Under the pieces are notes generated by a model that ran no database searches, was not told the origin of the DNA, and was given only the letters and a program-made list of their open reading frames with translations. The position numbers and the translations under genes were made by a program. Shown here one piece after another: positions 19,026-27,299 of a stretch of 64,000 bases of DNA. How positions within the stretch are numbered: position 1 is the stretch's first letter; every line of letters begins with the position of its first letter. This stretch comes from Sulfurimicrobium sp031426915 (lineage in GTDB: Bacteria; Pseudomonadota; Gammaproteobacteria; Burkholderiales; Sulfuricellaceae), in NCBI GenBank assembly GCA_031426915.1, contig JASJPB010000002.1:62001-126000 (forward strand), read 5' to 3'.

Positions 19026-19363
19026 TATTGAGGTTCCTGATCTATTTCGATCTCGATCTCAAGGTCGAGGTGAATAATTTCTTCCGGCCCCATCAGCGGT
19101 TTGATTTCCTCCAGTACGAAGCGCCTGAGCTGCTCCGGGCTGATCTTGCGCAGGATGGCGCTACGCACCAGGACATCCCCGATCACGTCATCCTCCACCA
19201 GCACATGCTCGAACTGGGTGGTGGTAAGGAGGCTGAGGGCCTTGCCCACTGCAACGTGGCCGATTGGGGACAGCCTGCCAAGCACCAGGCCATCATCAAT
19301 CGGCGGCAAGACGAATTCCGTCAGGCGGGCGCGGAAAGTGTGGCGCCGATTTTTTTTGATCAT
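19025..19363 (-). CDS. Conserved protein of unknown function coupled to the CBS-PAS-GGDEF-EAL gene
   Basis: A 112-residue protein that I do not recognise. It has a basic N-terminus (MIKKNRRHTFRARL), a central region DGLVLGRLSPIGHVAVGKAL, and a strikingly acidic C-terminal tail alternating Glu and Ile (LDLEIEIEIDQE). There is no signal peptide, membrane segment or cysteine. Its stop codon overlaps the ATG of the c-di-GMP protein, so the two are made together. I infer a regulatory partner or operon mate, without direct evidence. Confidence 0.65.
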   Translation of the reverse strand: MIKKNRRHTFRARLTEFVLPPIDDGLVLGRLSPIGHVAVGKALSLLTTTQFEHVLVEDDVIGDVLVRSAILRKISPEQLRRFVLEEIKPLMGPEEIIHLDLEIEIEIDQEPQ

Positions 19364-19418
19364 GTTTGGATCTTTCGTGGTAAGCGGTCCGCTGGTTTTG
19401 CGGACAACACAGATATCA

Positions 19419-19432
19419 GGACTAAAAAGTCC
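19419..19432. repeat. Small perfect hairpin in the 19.4-19.6 kb intergenic region
   Basis: GGACT (19419-19423) pairs with AGTCC (19428-19432) around AAAA. It lies about 56 bases upstream of the 112-residue gene. The rest of 19364-19643 shows no gene or clear site. Confidence 0.35.
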
Positions 19433-19643
19433 AGATGCGAATTAAAACACAGGCATGTTCCAATTTGAATGATTTTGTTAATACGCCCTAATCCCCCCCG
19501 TCAGCTTTCGAGACAGGAAAGTCGTAAGAAAAAGCTGGGTTTTACTCCATCAGAGGATGCAGATTGTTGTAATCAGAGCGAGTTCAGGATGAGTTTCGGT
19601 CGCCTGCGACATGGTTGGCGCGCAGGGTAGGGTGTGCCTGGGA

Positions 19644-21719
19644 TTAAAAGCTGAACCTGGTAATCGGGATGGCTCTCCCATCCGGAAGCGTTAACGTTCC
19701 GCTTGTCGTTGTCTGGAACTGGATCTGGAGCGGCCCGAGATTACTGTTGACCACCACCGGCGCACGGTAGGCTCCCGTCAGCGTCTGTCCATTGGCATAT
19801 TGCATCCAGCTTCCTTGGTATAGACTTTGCGAGCTCATCTGGTTCGCCGAGGAATACCAGATCGGGTTCCCCGTGCTGTCATACATGTATCCGGCCAGGA
19901 ACATTACCCCGTTCTGGATTTCCAGTGCAAAGCCTCTGCCGTTCTCATTGGCATTCCACCACCACCCGGTTTCGGGTTGAAAAGTCGCGCGGGGAGCATT
20001 GACGCCATTGGCGACGATATTGAAGCGTTCTATTGGAATGGTTCCACCTGGCCAGGTAATGGTTCCATGAGTCGCATCGGTAAATTTCAAGGCGATGGTG
20101 CCAATGTTTGCGGTGGGTGCGGGCGCGATGTAAGCGCCGGTCAGTGTTTGTCCATGTCCGTAGGTAGTCATGGTTCCCTGATACGTTGAACTGTTGCTCA
20201 TGCTGCCACCGGATACAAACCAGGTGGCTTGGCCCGTGTCTGCAGCATAAAGATAGCCGGCCATAAACAGGTTATTGCCTCTAACCTCGATGGTGAAGCC
20301 GCGCCCGCTTTCGCTTGGGTTCCACCACCAGCCGGTTTGAGGTGAGACTGACGTGGAAGCTGGATTCAGGTAGGAGACAATTGCAGGATAGGCCAAATCC
20401 AGCCGTGAGTAGGAATCAATGCCGCCAGTGTTGTCGCAAGAAGCCGATCCGCCATACAGCCCGCCGCGAAGCGAATAATAACTTCCGTTATAGGTGAATA
20501 AGCCAGACCCGCTGCTGCCACCTTCAGTAGAGCCATACGACCAGACAGACTGGATGAAACTGCCCTGGCCCTCGAATGTTCCATAACCCGTCACACTTCC
20601 AAGGCTGACTTTTTTGAGATCCCCGGATGGATGGTGCAATGCGGTCACGTTGGTCCCGGTTGGTACGGCAGAAGCATCCCAGCCGGCAAAAATCACCCCG
20701 CTTGGTGGAGATTCATTGAGGCGCAACAGTGCGCTGTCCAGGGCCGGGTTATTGTGCAACAGCGTCGCTCCTCCGCTCCGTTGAACGTAATTCGGCGCGC
20801 TCGAACCACCGCATGTCGCGGATTCGAAAAACCAGTAGGTGTTGAGTGTGCTGGCTGCACTTTGTGTGCTGATGCAGTGGTTGGCGGTGTAAAAATAGGG
20901 GACATACGTGGTTGTAACCGTATCGTTCAATAGCGTTCCAGTGCATACATAACTGCCGGAGCCATCATTGAACACCATTTTCGCCACTGCTTTTGCAGCA
21001 TTAAGGAAGGCCTGCGTTGGACTGCTGATGCAGGCAACATCGTGTTCGCAGAATGCTGAAGAGCCAATGCCCGAGCTCTTGATGCTGGCACGAGATGCCG
21101 TTGAAACCAGATGGGAAATCTCCGGCAGGTCGAAAATGAAACTGTTCGGGGCCAGGCCAGGTGGAATATATATCTCCGTCGTCAAGGTCTCGCCATCGAT
21201 CACCGGTGTCCAGTAGACAGGCCCCTGCATTCGAATGTCTCTATTTGTGAATGGCCCGTAAATCCGTGCCACGTCGGCAGAACCGAAGAACCTTAGTTCC
21301 ACACCGTCTTCCATGGCGCTTATTACCAGACCCAGACGTAACGCGGCTGCTTGAGGGGATGTCATGCTGAAGCGGGCGACCTGCCCCCCATCGGGCAGTT
21401 GAGTCCAGATCAAGGCCGCAGAAGAGATGGCCGCACGTGCAGTATCAGGAAGGGGACGTCCGAAGCCGATTTGAAGTAATTTCCTATCCTTTCTGGAATT
21501 TGAATCCTTAAGCGCCTTGATCTTCTCCACCCCAACGGGCTCAAGTCGAATTTGCACTGTGCTGCCCACCTCTTCAATGGGGAGCTTCAGAGATTGTTGC
21601 TGGATGGATGACTTTTGAGGATTAATGTATTCCTCTGGTTTGGCCGAGAATACATTTTGTCCATGAACGCTCTGGACGAAGAAAAGTAAAACCAGTGCGG
21701 CAAGCTGAAAATGTTTCAT
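19644..21719 (-). CDS. Secreted trypsin-like serine protease with two C-terminal TGWWWN repeats
   Basis: A 691-residue exported protein. The signal peptide ends near VHGQ. A prodomain of about 220 residues precedes an S1-fold protease related to lysyl endopeptidases: His281 in TANHC, Asp328 in NNPALDSALL and Ser403 in EGGSSGSGLF. Cys residues at CEHDVAC, CTG, HC, ATCGG and SASCDN could form the family's disulfides. Two tandem C-terminal modules follow (about residues 455-570 and 575-691), each opening TGWWWN..E.GRGF and containing AGY.Y. These modules recur in betaproteobacterial secreted proteins. It is monocistronic. Confidence 0.85.
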   Translation of the reverse strand: MKHFQLAALVLLFFVQSVHGQNVFSAKPEEYINPQKSSIQQQSLKLPIEEVGSTVQIRLEPVGVEKIKALKDSNSRKDRKLLQIGFGRPLPDTARAAISSAALIWTQLPDGGQVARFSMTSPQAAALRLGLVISAMEDGVELRFFGSADVARIYGPFTNRDIRMQGPVYWTPVIDGETLTTEIYIPPGLAPNSFIFDLPEISHLVSTASRASIKSSGIGSSAFCEHDVACISSPTQAFLNAAKAVAKMVFNDGSGSYVCTGTLLNDTVTTTYVPYFYTANHCISTQSAASTLNTYWFFESATCGGSSAPNYVQRSGGATLLHNNPALDSALLRLNESPPSGVIFAGWDASAVPTGTNVTALHHPSGDLKKVSLGSVTGYGTFEGQGSFIQSVWSYGSTEGGSSGSGLFTYNGSYYSLRGGLYGGSASCDNTGGIDSYSRLDLAYPAIVSYLNPASTSVSPQTGWWWNPSESGRGFTIEVRGNNLFMAGYLYAADTGQATWFVSGGSMSNSSTYQGTMTTYGHGQTLTGAYIAPAPTANIGTIALKFTDATHGTITWPGGTIPIERFNIVANGVNAPRATFQPETGWWWNANENGRGFALEIQNGVMFLAGYMYDSTGNPIWYSSANQMSSQSLYQGSWMQYANGQTLTGAYRAPVVVNSNLGPLQIQFQTTTSGTLTLPDGRAIPITRFSF

Positions 21720-21840
21720 TTCGTACTCCCCTCAAATACTCTGTTTGTCGATTGGGGAAAGGGTCGGGGACATCAATTGTTGCATCTTCGATAATAATTC
21801 AGGCATTACAAGTGTCAACTGTTGTTTGTTTCGCTGGTTG

Positions 21841-22120
21841 TTATTCAGGCTGGTTTTTCACTTCATCCCTTTGCCCATATCCCTTGAACTTCTCCAGCAC
21901 CACGTCCATTTCTTCATCTGAAAGCAGATTCGGCGCGCCAATCTGCAGCGTGCGGCAATACTGCTCGCATAGTGTTTCCACTTCGATTGTCAGCGCCAGG
22001 GCGCTTTTCAGTGAAGAGCCGGCGGCCAGTATGCCATGATTGGCGAGCAGGCAGGCTTTGCGGCCATCCAGCGCGTGTAGCGCATGCTCGGCAGCTCCTG
22101 TGTGCCGAAAGCGGCGTATC
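21841..22120 (-). pseudogene. C-terminal fragment of a class II (fuculose-phosphate-type) aldolase
   Basis: The minus strand encodes GRKACLLANHGILAAGSS and onward to LLSDEEMDVVLEKFKGYGQ. This closely matches the last 85 or so residues of the intact aldolase at 25570-26211, with weaker similarity back to about HTGAAEHAL. Upstream, homology ends at the hexamer repeat, where the frame turns into an Ala-Ile tract and then foreign sequence. The N-terminal two thirds, including all upstream active-site residues, are missing. It is a decayed partial paralogue. Confidence 0.8.
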
Positions 22121-22126
22121 TTGACC

Positions 22127-22168
22127 GCAATCGCAATCGCAATCGCAATCGCAATCGCAATCGCAATG
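22127..22168. repeat. GCAATC hexamer tandem repeat, seven units
   Basis: Six perfect GCAATC units (22127-22162) are followed by a variant GCAATG. A short unit and a clean array indicate slippage. It lies exactly at the junction between the aldolase remnant and the next gene remnant. Confidence 0.95.
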
Positions 22169-22171
22169 GCT

Positions 22172-22670
22172 AGGCGCTGCAACTGACCTGGGTCCAGTTC
22201 GAGCATCGGCCGATGCTCGAACACTACAAAAAACTGCACGATGTCGCCTGCAAGCTCGGGCTTTGGCCAGAGCAGCGTAATCGCGCACTGGCATGGGTTG
22301 CCGAGGTGATCGCACGAGAGGCGAGCACAACGAGCCGCTGGAAGCCGAAACCTTCGACACCCAATTATACGTTACGGGTTGAAATTGCCCTGTGGGAGGA
22401 GGATTTGGATGTGGCCTGCGCGACTGTGCATGAAGGCATCTGTGACCGGAATCTGCTGATCGCTCTGGCAGGGAGGCTCGAATCTTCGCGTCCCGTTGAC
22501 CCCGTCAGCCTATATCGGCGCGTGGTCCCGATCATCGTTGGGCAGACCAACAATTCTGCCTATGAGGAAGCGACAAGACTTATTCGCAAGATGGGAGGGT
22601 TGATGACGGCGCAGAACCAGGCACTGCAATTTGGCGACTATCTGGCGGAGCTGCGCGATGCCGGGCTGGA
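22172..22670 (+). pseudogene. C-terminal fragment of a large SWIM-zinc-finger-type / DUF6880-like protein
   Basis: An open frame reads ALQLTWVQFEHRPMLEHYKK and continues to QFGDYLAELR (about 165 residues). From memory this resembles the C-terminal alpha-helical part of long bacterial SWIM zinc-finger family proteins. An in-frame TAG (22169-22171) precedes it, so there is no start for a full protein. The first ATG in frame is 22213. After ELR the frame runs into sequence derived from a phosphatase gene. A remnant left by deletion is the simplest reading; the family name is tentative. Confidence 0.55.
22197..22222. repeat. Perfect 26-bp palindrome inside the SWIM-type remnant
   Basis: The bases 22197-22222 (GTTCGAGCATCGG then its exact reverse complement) have no spacer. 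They encode part of the remnant's FEHRPMLEH, so coding constraint may explain them. They lie 28 bases from the hexamer array. Confidence 0.6.
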
Positions 22671-22688
22671 GGCGCGCATAGCCATAGC

Positions 22689-22901
22689 GAAAATTTCGCC
22701 AATCTTCGCCACCTCTGCCCGTCCGAATTCGCCCACAAGGTGACGCTGTTCCTCGAATACGCCGAGCGTTTCAGCGAACGCGAGGTTCCGGATCCCTACT
22801 ATGGCGGGGCGCAAGGCTTCGAACACGTGCTCGACCTGGTGGAGGACGCGGCCCGAGGCCTGTTGCGGACCCTGGATCGGGCGCACTCGCTGCGAAGCTG
22901 A
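22689..22901 (+). pseudogene. C-terminal fragment of a low-molecular-weight tyrosine phosphatase
   Basis: Seventy codons end at TGA 22899-22901 and read ENFANLRHLCPSEFAHKVTL, then a segment including VPDPYYGGAQGFEHVLDLVE. This is strongly similar to the C-terminus of the intact phosphatase at 16332-16823. The catalytic P-loop half is absent, and the fragment is out of frame with the open reading frame that precedes it. It is a truncated duplicate or a remnant of a horizontally acquired copy. Confidence 0.85.
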
Positions 22902-22915
22902 GCGGCGGATCCCGC

Positions 22916-23302
22916 CTACATCTTTTTGTAGGTAATGGCGCTGATGACCGCGCCCTGGGGATCCTGGATCACGCAGAAGCGTCCCACTTCCGGAATGTCC
23001 TGGGGCGGCACCAGGAGCTTCGCGCCCAGTTCCCGCGCCGTGTGCGCCGTCAGGTCGACGTTGTCGACGGTGACGTAGCATCCCCACATGGGAGGCATGC
23101 CCTTGGCGTCTTCCGGCATGGCCATGATTCCGCCTATGCCTTTTCCGCCGGCGTTCACCACCGTGTAAGTCATGCCCGGCATGGACATGTCCTCGGTCTT
23201 CCAGCCGAACAGGCTGGTGTAAAAGATCTTGGCCGCGGCCACGTCGGTCGTCATCAGCTCGCACCAGCTGAATGCGCCATGCTGCTTGAATTGCTCGTCC
23301 AT
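22916..23302 (-). CDS. VOC-superfamily (glyoxalase/bleomycin-resistance-like) protein
   Basis: A 128-residue protein with the VOC fold: FSWCELMTTDVAAAKIFYTS opens the first module, and VVPPQ-like and RFCVIQDPQGAVISAITYKK lie in the second. Metal-site residues are incomplete, as in many members of this group. ATG 23302 is chosen because AGAAGGAGA precedes it; an upstream in-frame extension lacks such a site. Substrate unknown. It is divergent from the multicopper oxidase, with 491 bp between. Confidence 0.82.
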   Translation of the reverse strand: MDEQFKQHGAFSWCELMTTDVAAAKIFYTSLFGWKTEDMSMPGMTYTVVNAGGKGIGGIMAMPEDAKGMPPMWGCYVTVDNVDLTAHTARELGAKLLVPPQDIPEVGRFCVIQDPQGAVISAITYKKM

Positions 23303-23793
23303 TTGTATCTCCTTCTCGCGGGAAGTGTTGGTTGGGTAACCCAGGGCGGCGATACGCCTGGGTCGCGGGCAGATGCAAAGCATAGGCCTCGGCCAAGGCG
23401 GCCATCAATACGCGATTCACCCCAATTTCGGCCCGAGGGGTGCGAGCGGCAGCGGCGGCGCAATTGCCCGGAAATTGTCGCGAATCCCCGCTGAATCGTT
23501 GCGTGGCGCCATTTTGCACCCGGCCGGGTGATTCGCGCGGCAAGGAGGCGGCCGGTCTTGCACCTTATGCCGAAAGTATGCGCATCACATCAATCCACCA
23601 CCCCACAAATACAGCATCCGCCGCACAGCCTTTTCCGCCTTTGTTTCCTACACTGGGTACCGCCTGAGAACGGATATCGTTTGGCTTTGCCCTGCGCGTC
23701 AACGCGCCTTCCGTTGCGGGTCCGGGCCGGATAAGGGTTCCACATCAAGGACTCGCCGACCGTTTTTTCAAACGTGAAAAAGGAAATGCGACC
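23303..23793. other. 491-bp intergenic region between the VOC gene and the multicopper oxidase
   Basis: I find no supported gene here. Short open frames exist on both strands but none has a recognisable motif together with a ribosome site. It presumably holds the two divergent promoters. The run AAAAAGGAAA just before 23794 is the ribosome site of the oxidase. Confidence 0.5.
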
Positions 23794-25515
23794 ATGAAAA
23801 AGCAAAAGAACCCGAGCGGCAAGGGTACGGGAATGAACCGGCGCGAGTTTCTGCAAGCTGGCGCCCTCGGTGGCGTGGCGCTGCTGCTCCCCATGAGCCT
23901 GACCAGCCGTCTCGCCGAGGCGGCGCCGTCATCGCCGACGCTGACGAAATTCACCGAACCGCTGGCGATTCCCAAGGTGCTGATGTACGACTCCGCGGGC
24001 ATTACTGTCGCGATGCGACAGTTCAAGCAGCGGATTCATGGCGCGCTGCCGGAAACGACCGTCTGGGGCTATGGCAACGATACCGTTGGCTTCAGTACCC
24101 CTGGGCCGACCATCCTGGTCGACAACAACGATGACAATTCCAACCGGACCACGGTGACCTGGCGCAACGAGCTTGCAGACGACGCCAACGCGCCGCACTA
24201 CCTGCCGATCGATCCGAGAATCCTGGCGGATATTGGCGGTGGTGAAACCGCAATCCATGGCGCCACCAATAACCGCAAGGCGGTGGTGCACCTGCATGGC
24301 GCGCAGGGTATTACCGATTTTGCCGATGGTCGCCCGGAATATGCGTTCCTTCCCGGCACGGCCGAGACCTACGATTATGGCCCCCAGCCGCGCGGCGCCA
24401 CGCTGTGGTACCACGACCACGCCATCGGCAACACGCGCCTCAACGTGTACATGGGCCTGGCCGGGGCATTCGTGTTCCGCGACAAGATGGAGAGGGACCT
24501 GGTCGCTACCGGCCAGTTGCCCGACATCGATCACGACATGCCCCTGGTGCTGCAGGACCGGCGCCTCAAGAAGAACGGCCAGCTTGCTTATGGCCCCTAT
24601 TTCGACGACACCTTCATGGGAGACGTCATGCTGGTCAACGGCAAGGCCTGGCCCTTCCTGGCGGTGGAACCGCGCAAGTACCGTTTCCGCCTGCTCAATG
24701 GCTCGAATACGCGGAACTACGCCCTGAAGCTGGGTGGGCATGACGGGCAGCCCGCGTTGATGTTCCAGCAGATCGGATCGGACGGCGGTTTTCTTGCCGC
24801 GCCGCTTCAGCTAGGGGAAATTACCCTCACCCCCGGCGAGCGCGCCGACGTGGTGGTGGACTTCACCGGCATGGGTGGAATGAATGTCGACCTGAGCAAT
24901 CACCACATGATGAAGGGCATGAAGGACGAGAGCCCGATCCATGAAATCATGCAATTCCGCGTCAATTCGGCTACGGTAACCGGCGATGTGACGCTTCCCG
25001 CCGTTCTCGCGACGATCCCGACACTGACGCCGACCGCTGGGATTCCCCCGCGCTATTTCAAGCTGGAGGATGAATTCGACCCGAATGTCGGCGACGCGAA
25101 ATGGCATATCACCGGCCCGACGCGTTCCGATGGTCCAGCCAAGCTCGACGTACCGACCCACATGGTCAAGAACGGCACGGTAGAGGTGTGGAACTGGGTG
25201 AACAAATCGGAGATGGTCCACCCGATGCACATCCACCTGGTCCAGTTTCAGGTGCTGGGGCGCTGGAAGGCGGCGGAGGATTCGAAGGGCAATCTTATTC
25301 CCGGCAAGCCCATCGGCGTCGACGCAAACGAAATGGGCTGGAAGGACACGGTACGGGTCGGGCCGCTGGAATTCGTGCGTGTGATCGCCCGGTTCAACGG
25401 CGACCCGAACGGCCCGCACACAGCGGGAGCCGCAACGGAAATGATGCCCTTCCACTGCCACGTTCTCGAGCACGAGGACCATGAAATGATGCGCATGTAC
25501 GAGTTTGAGTACTAA
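23794..25515 (+). CDS. Tat-exported multicopper oxidase (bilirubin oxidase/CotA-like)
   Basis: A 573-residue periplasmic oxidase coupling substrate oxidation to four-electron reduction of O2. A Tat signal (NRREFLQAGALGG) is preceded by a 13-residue extension; ATG 23833 is an alternative start. All four copper motifs are present: HLHGAQG near residue 166, LWYHDHAIG near 204, HPMHIHLVQF near 476 and HCHVLEHEDHEMM near 552, with Met as the type-1 axial ligand. Candidate substrates are Cu(I), Mn(II) or phenolics. There is no copper-resistance gene next to it, so the physiological role is open. Confidence 0.9.
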   Translation: MKKQKNPSGKGTGMNRREFLQAGALGGVALLLPMSLTSRLAEAAPSSPTLTKFTEPLAIPKVLMYDSAGITVAMRQFKQRIHGALPETTVWGYGNDTVGFSTPGPTILVDNNDDNSNRTTVTWRNELADDANAPHYLPIDPRILADIGGGETAIHGATNNRKAVVHLHGAQGITDFADGRPEYAFLPGTAETYDYGPQPRGATLWYHDHAIGNTRLNVYMGLAGAFVFRDKMERDLVATGQLPDIDHDMPLVLQDRRLKKNGQLAYGPYFDDTFMGDVMLVNGKAWPFLAVEPRKYRFRLLNGSNTRNYALKLGGHDGQPALMFQQIGSDGGFLAAPLQLGEITLTPGERADVVVDFTGMGGMNVDLSNHHMMKGMKDESPIHEIMQFRVNSATVTGDVTLPAVLATIPTLTPTAGIPPRYFKLEDEFDPNVGDAKWHITGPTRSDGPAKLDVPTHMVKNGTVEVWNWVNKSEMVHPMHIHLVQFQVLGRWKAAEDSKGNLIPGKPIGVDANEMGWKDTVRVGPLEFVRVIARFNGDPNGPHTAGAATEMMPFHCHVLEHEDHEMMRMYEFEY

Positions 25516-25569
25516 ACGCGCGTTCCGTCCAGGCATGGGCGGCCCGGTGGGCTGTCCCGGCCATGGTCC

Positions 25570-26211
25570 TCATCTGTTCGGTTGACCGTAGCTCTTGAAC
25601 TTCTCCAGCACCACGTCCATTTCCGCATCCGAAAGCAGATTCGGCGTGCCGATCTGCAGCGCCCGGCAATACTGCTCGCACAGGGTTTCCACCTCCACCG
25701 CCAGGGCCAGCGCGCGCCCCAGGCTGGTTTCCGCCACCAGCATGCCGTGGTTGGCGAGCAGGCAGGCCTTGCGGCCTTGTATGGCGGCGAGCGCGTGGTC
25801 CGACAGTTCCTGGGTGCCGAAGGTGGCGTAGGGCGCGCAGCGGATCGTTTTGCCGCCTGCTGCCGCGATCATGTAGTGGAAGGGCGGGATGTCGCGGCCC
25901 AGGCAGGCCAGCGTGGTGGAGAAGGTGGAATGCGCGTGCAGCACCGCGTTGAGTTCCGGGCGGGCAGCCAGGATGTCGCGGTGGAAACGCCATTCGCTGG
26001 AGGGCTTGCGGCGGCCTTGGGACTTGCCGTCCATGTCCATCAATACGATGTCGTCCGGGGACTGTTCCGTGGCGGGCATGCCCGAGGGCGTGACGAGAAA
26101 GCCCGAACCGTGGCGCACGCTGAGGTTGCCGGATGTGCCACGATTCAGCCCTTCCTTTTGCATCGCGAGGGCGGTATCGATCAGGCTGCGGCGCAGTTCA
26201 GCTTCCTTCAT
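25570..26211 (-). CDS. Class II aldolase, fuculose-1-phosphate type (probable Ald2 of methylthioribulose-phosphate cleavage)
   Basis: A 213-residue zinc aldolase, very close in pattern to E. coli FucA: LNRGTSGNLSVR, TPSGMPATE, PSSEWRFHRDIL, HAHSTFSTTLACLG (Zn ligands), FHYMIAAAGG and CAPYATFGT. It starts inside the end of mtnA (four-base overlap). This pairing fits the DHAP shunt, in which MtnA makes 5-methylthioribulose-1-phosphate (or the deoxy analogue) and Ald2 cleaves it to dihydroxyacetone phosphate and an aldehyde. MtnB dehydratase belongs to the same superfamily and is the alternative, but the FucA-like HYMIAAAGG and YATFGT motifs argue for aldolase. A truncated paralogue lies at 21841. 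Confidence 0.82.
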   Translation of the reverse strand: MKEAELRRSLIDTALAMQKEGLNRGTSGNLSVRHGSGFLVTPSGMPATEQSPDDIVLMDMDGKSQGRRKPSSEWRFHRDILAARPELNAVLHAHSTFSTTLACLGRDIPPFHYMIAAAGGKTIRCAPYATFGTQELSDHALAAIQGRKACLLANHGMLVAETSLGRALALAVEVETLCEQYCRALQIGTPNLLSDAEMDVVLEKFKSYGQPNR

Positions 26212-27299
26212 TGCTTGCGTTCCGGATACAGGCCCAGCAGCCCTTCCTTTGATGCCGGGCAGACGCCGCGTTCGGTAATCAGGCCGCTGACCAGCCGCGC
26301 CGGCGTGACGTCGAAAGCGTAATTGGCCGCCGGGCTGCCATGGGGGGTGAGGGTGACCGTCACCAGTTCGCCCTCCTCGCTGCGGCCACGAATCTGAGTG
26401 ACTTCCTGAGCGTCGCGCTGTTCGATGGGGATGTCGCGCACGCCGTCTTCCAGCGTCCAGTCGATGGTGGGGCCAGGCAACGCGACGTAGAACGGGATCT
26501 GGTTGTCAAAGGCAGCAAGCGCCTTGAGATAGGTGCCGATCTTGTTGCATACGTCGCCGCTGGCGGTGGTGCGGTCGGTGCCGACGATCACCATGTCCAC
26601 CATGCCGTGCTGCATCAGATGGCCGCCGGTGTTGTCCGCGATCACGGTGTGGGGCACGCCGTGCTGCTTGAGTTCCCACGCGGTGAGGCTGGCTCCCTGG
26701 TTGCGTGGCCGGGTTTCGTCCACCCATACATGCACCGGGATGCCGGCGTCGAAAGCGGCGTAGATGGGCGCCAGCGCGGTGCCCCAGTCCACTGTGGCGA
26801 GCCAGCCGGCATTGCAGTGGGTGAGGATGTTGACCGGTTCGCCCTTGGCGTCCAGCATGGCCCGGATCAGTTTCAGGCCGTGCTCGCCGATGGCGCGGTT
26901 CATCGCCACGTCCTCTTCGCAGATCGCAGCAGCTTCAATCCAGGCCATGGCGGCGCGCCGTTCCGGTGGTAGCGGCAAGAGCTGGACCGTCATGCGCGCC
27001 AGTGCCCAGCGCAGATTGATGGCGGTGGGGCGGGTCTCCATCAGGGTGTCGCTGGCTTGTTTCAGCGCTTGATCCGAGGCGTCCTCACTCATTGCCAAGG
27101 CCACGCCGTAGGCCGCCGTGGCACCGATCAGCGGGGCGCCGCGCACCAGCATGTTCTTGATCGCGATTGCAGCATCATGAAGATTCTCCAGCCGCACCGT
27201 GACGAACTCGTGCGGCAGGCGCGTCTGATCGATGATTTCAACCGCGACGCCATCCCCGGCTGGCCAGATGGTGCGGTAAGGATTCCCTTCTACACGCAT
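26208..27299 (-). CDS. mtnA: S-methyl-5-thioribose-1-phosphate isomerase
   Basis: A 363-residue isomerase that converts 5-methylthioribose-1-phosphate to 5-methylthioribulose-1-phosphate in salvage of the polyamine/SAM by-product 5'-methylthioadenosine; related enzymes also use 5-deoxyribose-1-phosphate. The catalytic Cys is in THCNAGWLAT, the catalytic Asp in VGTDRTTASGDVCNKIGTY, and RGAPLIGATAAYG is the substrate loop. The ATG begins directly after the TAA of the acyl-CoA synthetase/GNAT gene, and its stop overlaps the aldolase start. No mtnC, mtnD, mtnW or mtnX for the classical methionine salvage is visible in the window. Confidence 0.95.
   Translation of the reverse strand: MRVEGNPYRTIWPAGDGVAVEIIDQTRLPHEFVTVRLENLHDAAIAIKNMLVRGAPLIGATAAYGVALAMSEDASDQALKQASDTLMETRPTAINLRWALARMTVQLLPLPPERRAAMAWIEAAAICEEDVAMNRAIGEHGLKLIRAMLDAKGEPVNILTHCNAGWLATVDWGTALAPIYAAFDAGIPVHVWVDETRPRNQGASLTAWELKQHGVPHTVIADNTGGHLMQHGMVDMVIVGTDRTTASGDVCNKIGTYLKALAAFDNQIPFYVALPGPTIDWTLEDGVRDIPIEQRDAQEVTQIRGRSEEGELVTVTLTPHGSPAANYAFDVTPARLVSGLITERGVCPASKEGLLGLYPERKQ

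Noticed and set aside
19500..19643. Possible c-di-GMP riboswitch near the GGDEF-EAL and protease genes
   Set aside because: No GEMM-type conserved core or tetraloop receptor pattern is visible, and the orientation does not lead into a gene leader.
22127..22168. Hexamer array considered as a CRISPR or phase-variation repeat of a living gene
   Set aside because: There are no spacers, units are six bases, and the genes on both sides are fragments, so nothing intact is switched.
22638..23543. A 301-codon minus-strand frame covering the VOC gene and the phosphatase fragment
   Set aside because: It reads through the VOC gene in the wrong frame, and part of it is the complement of the phosphatase remnant.
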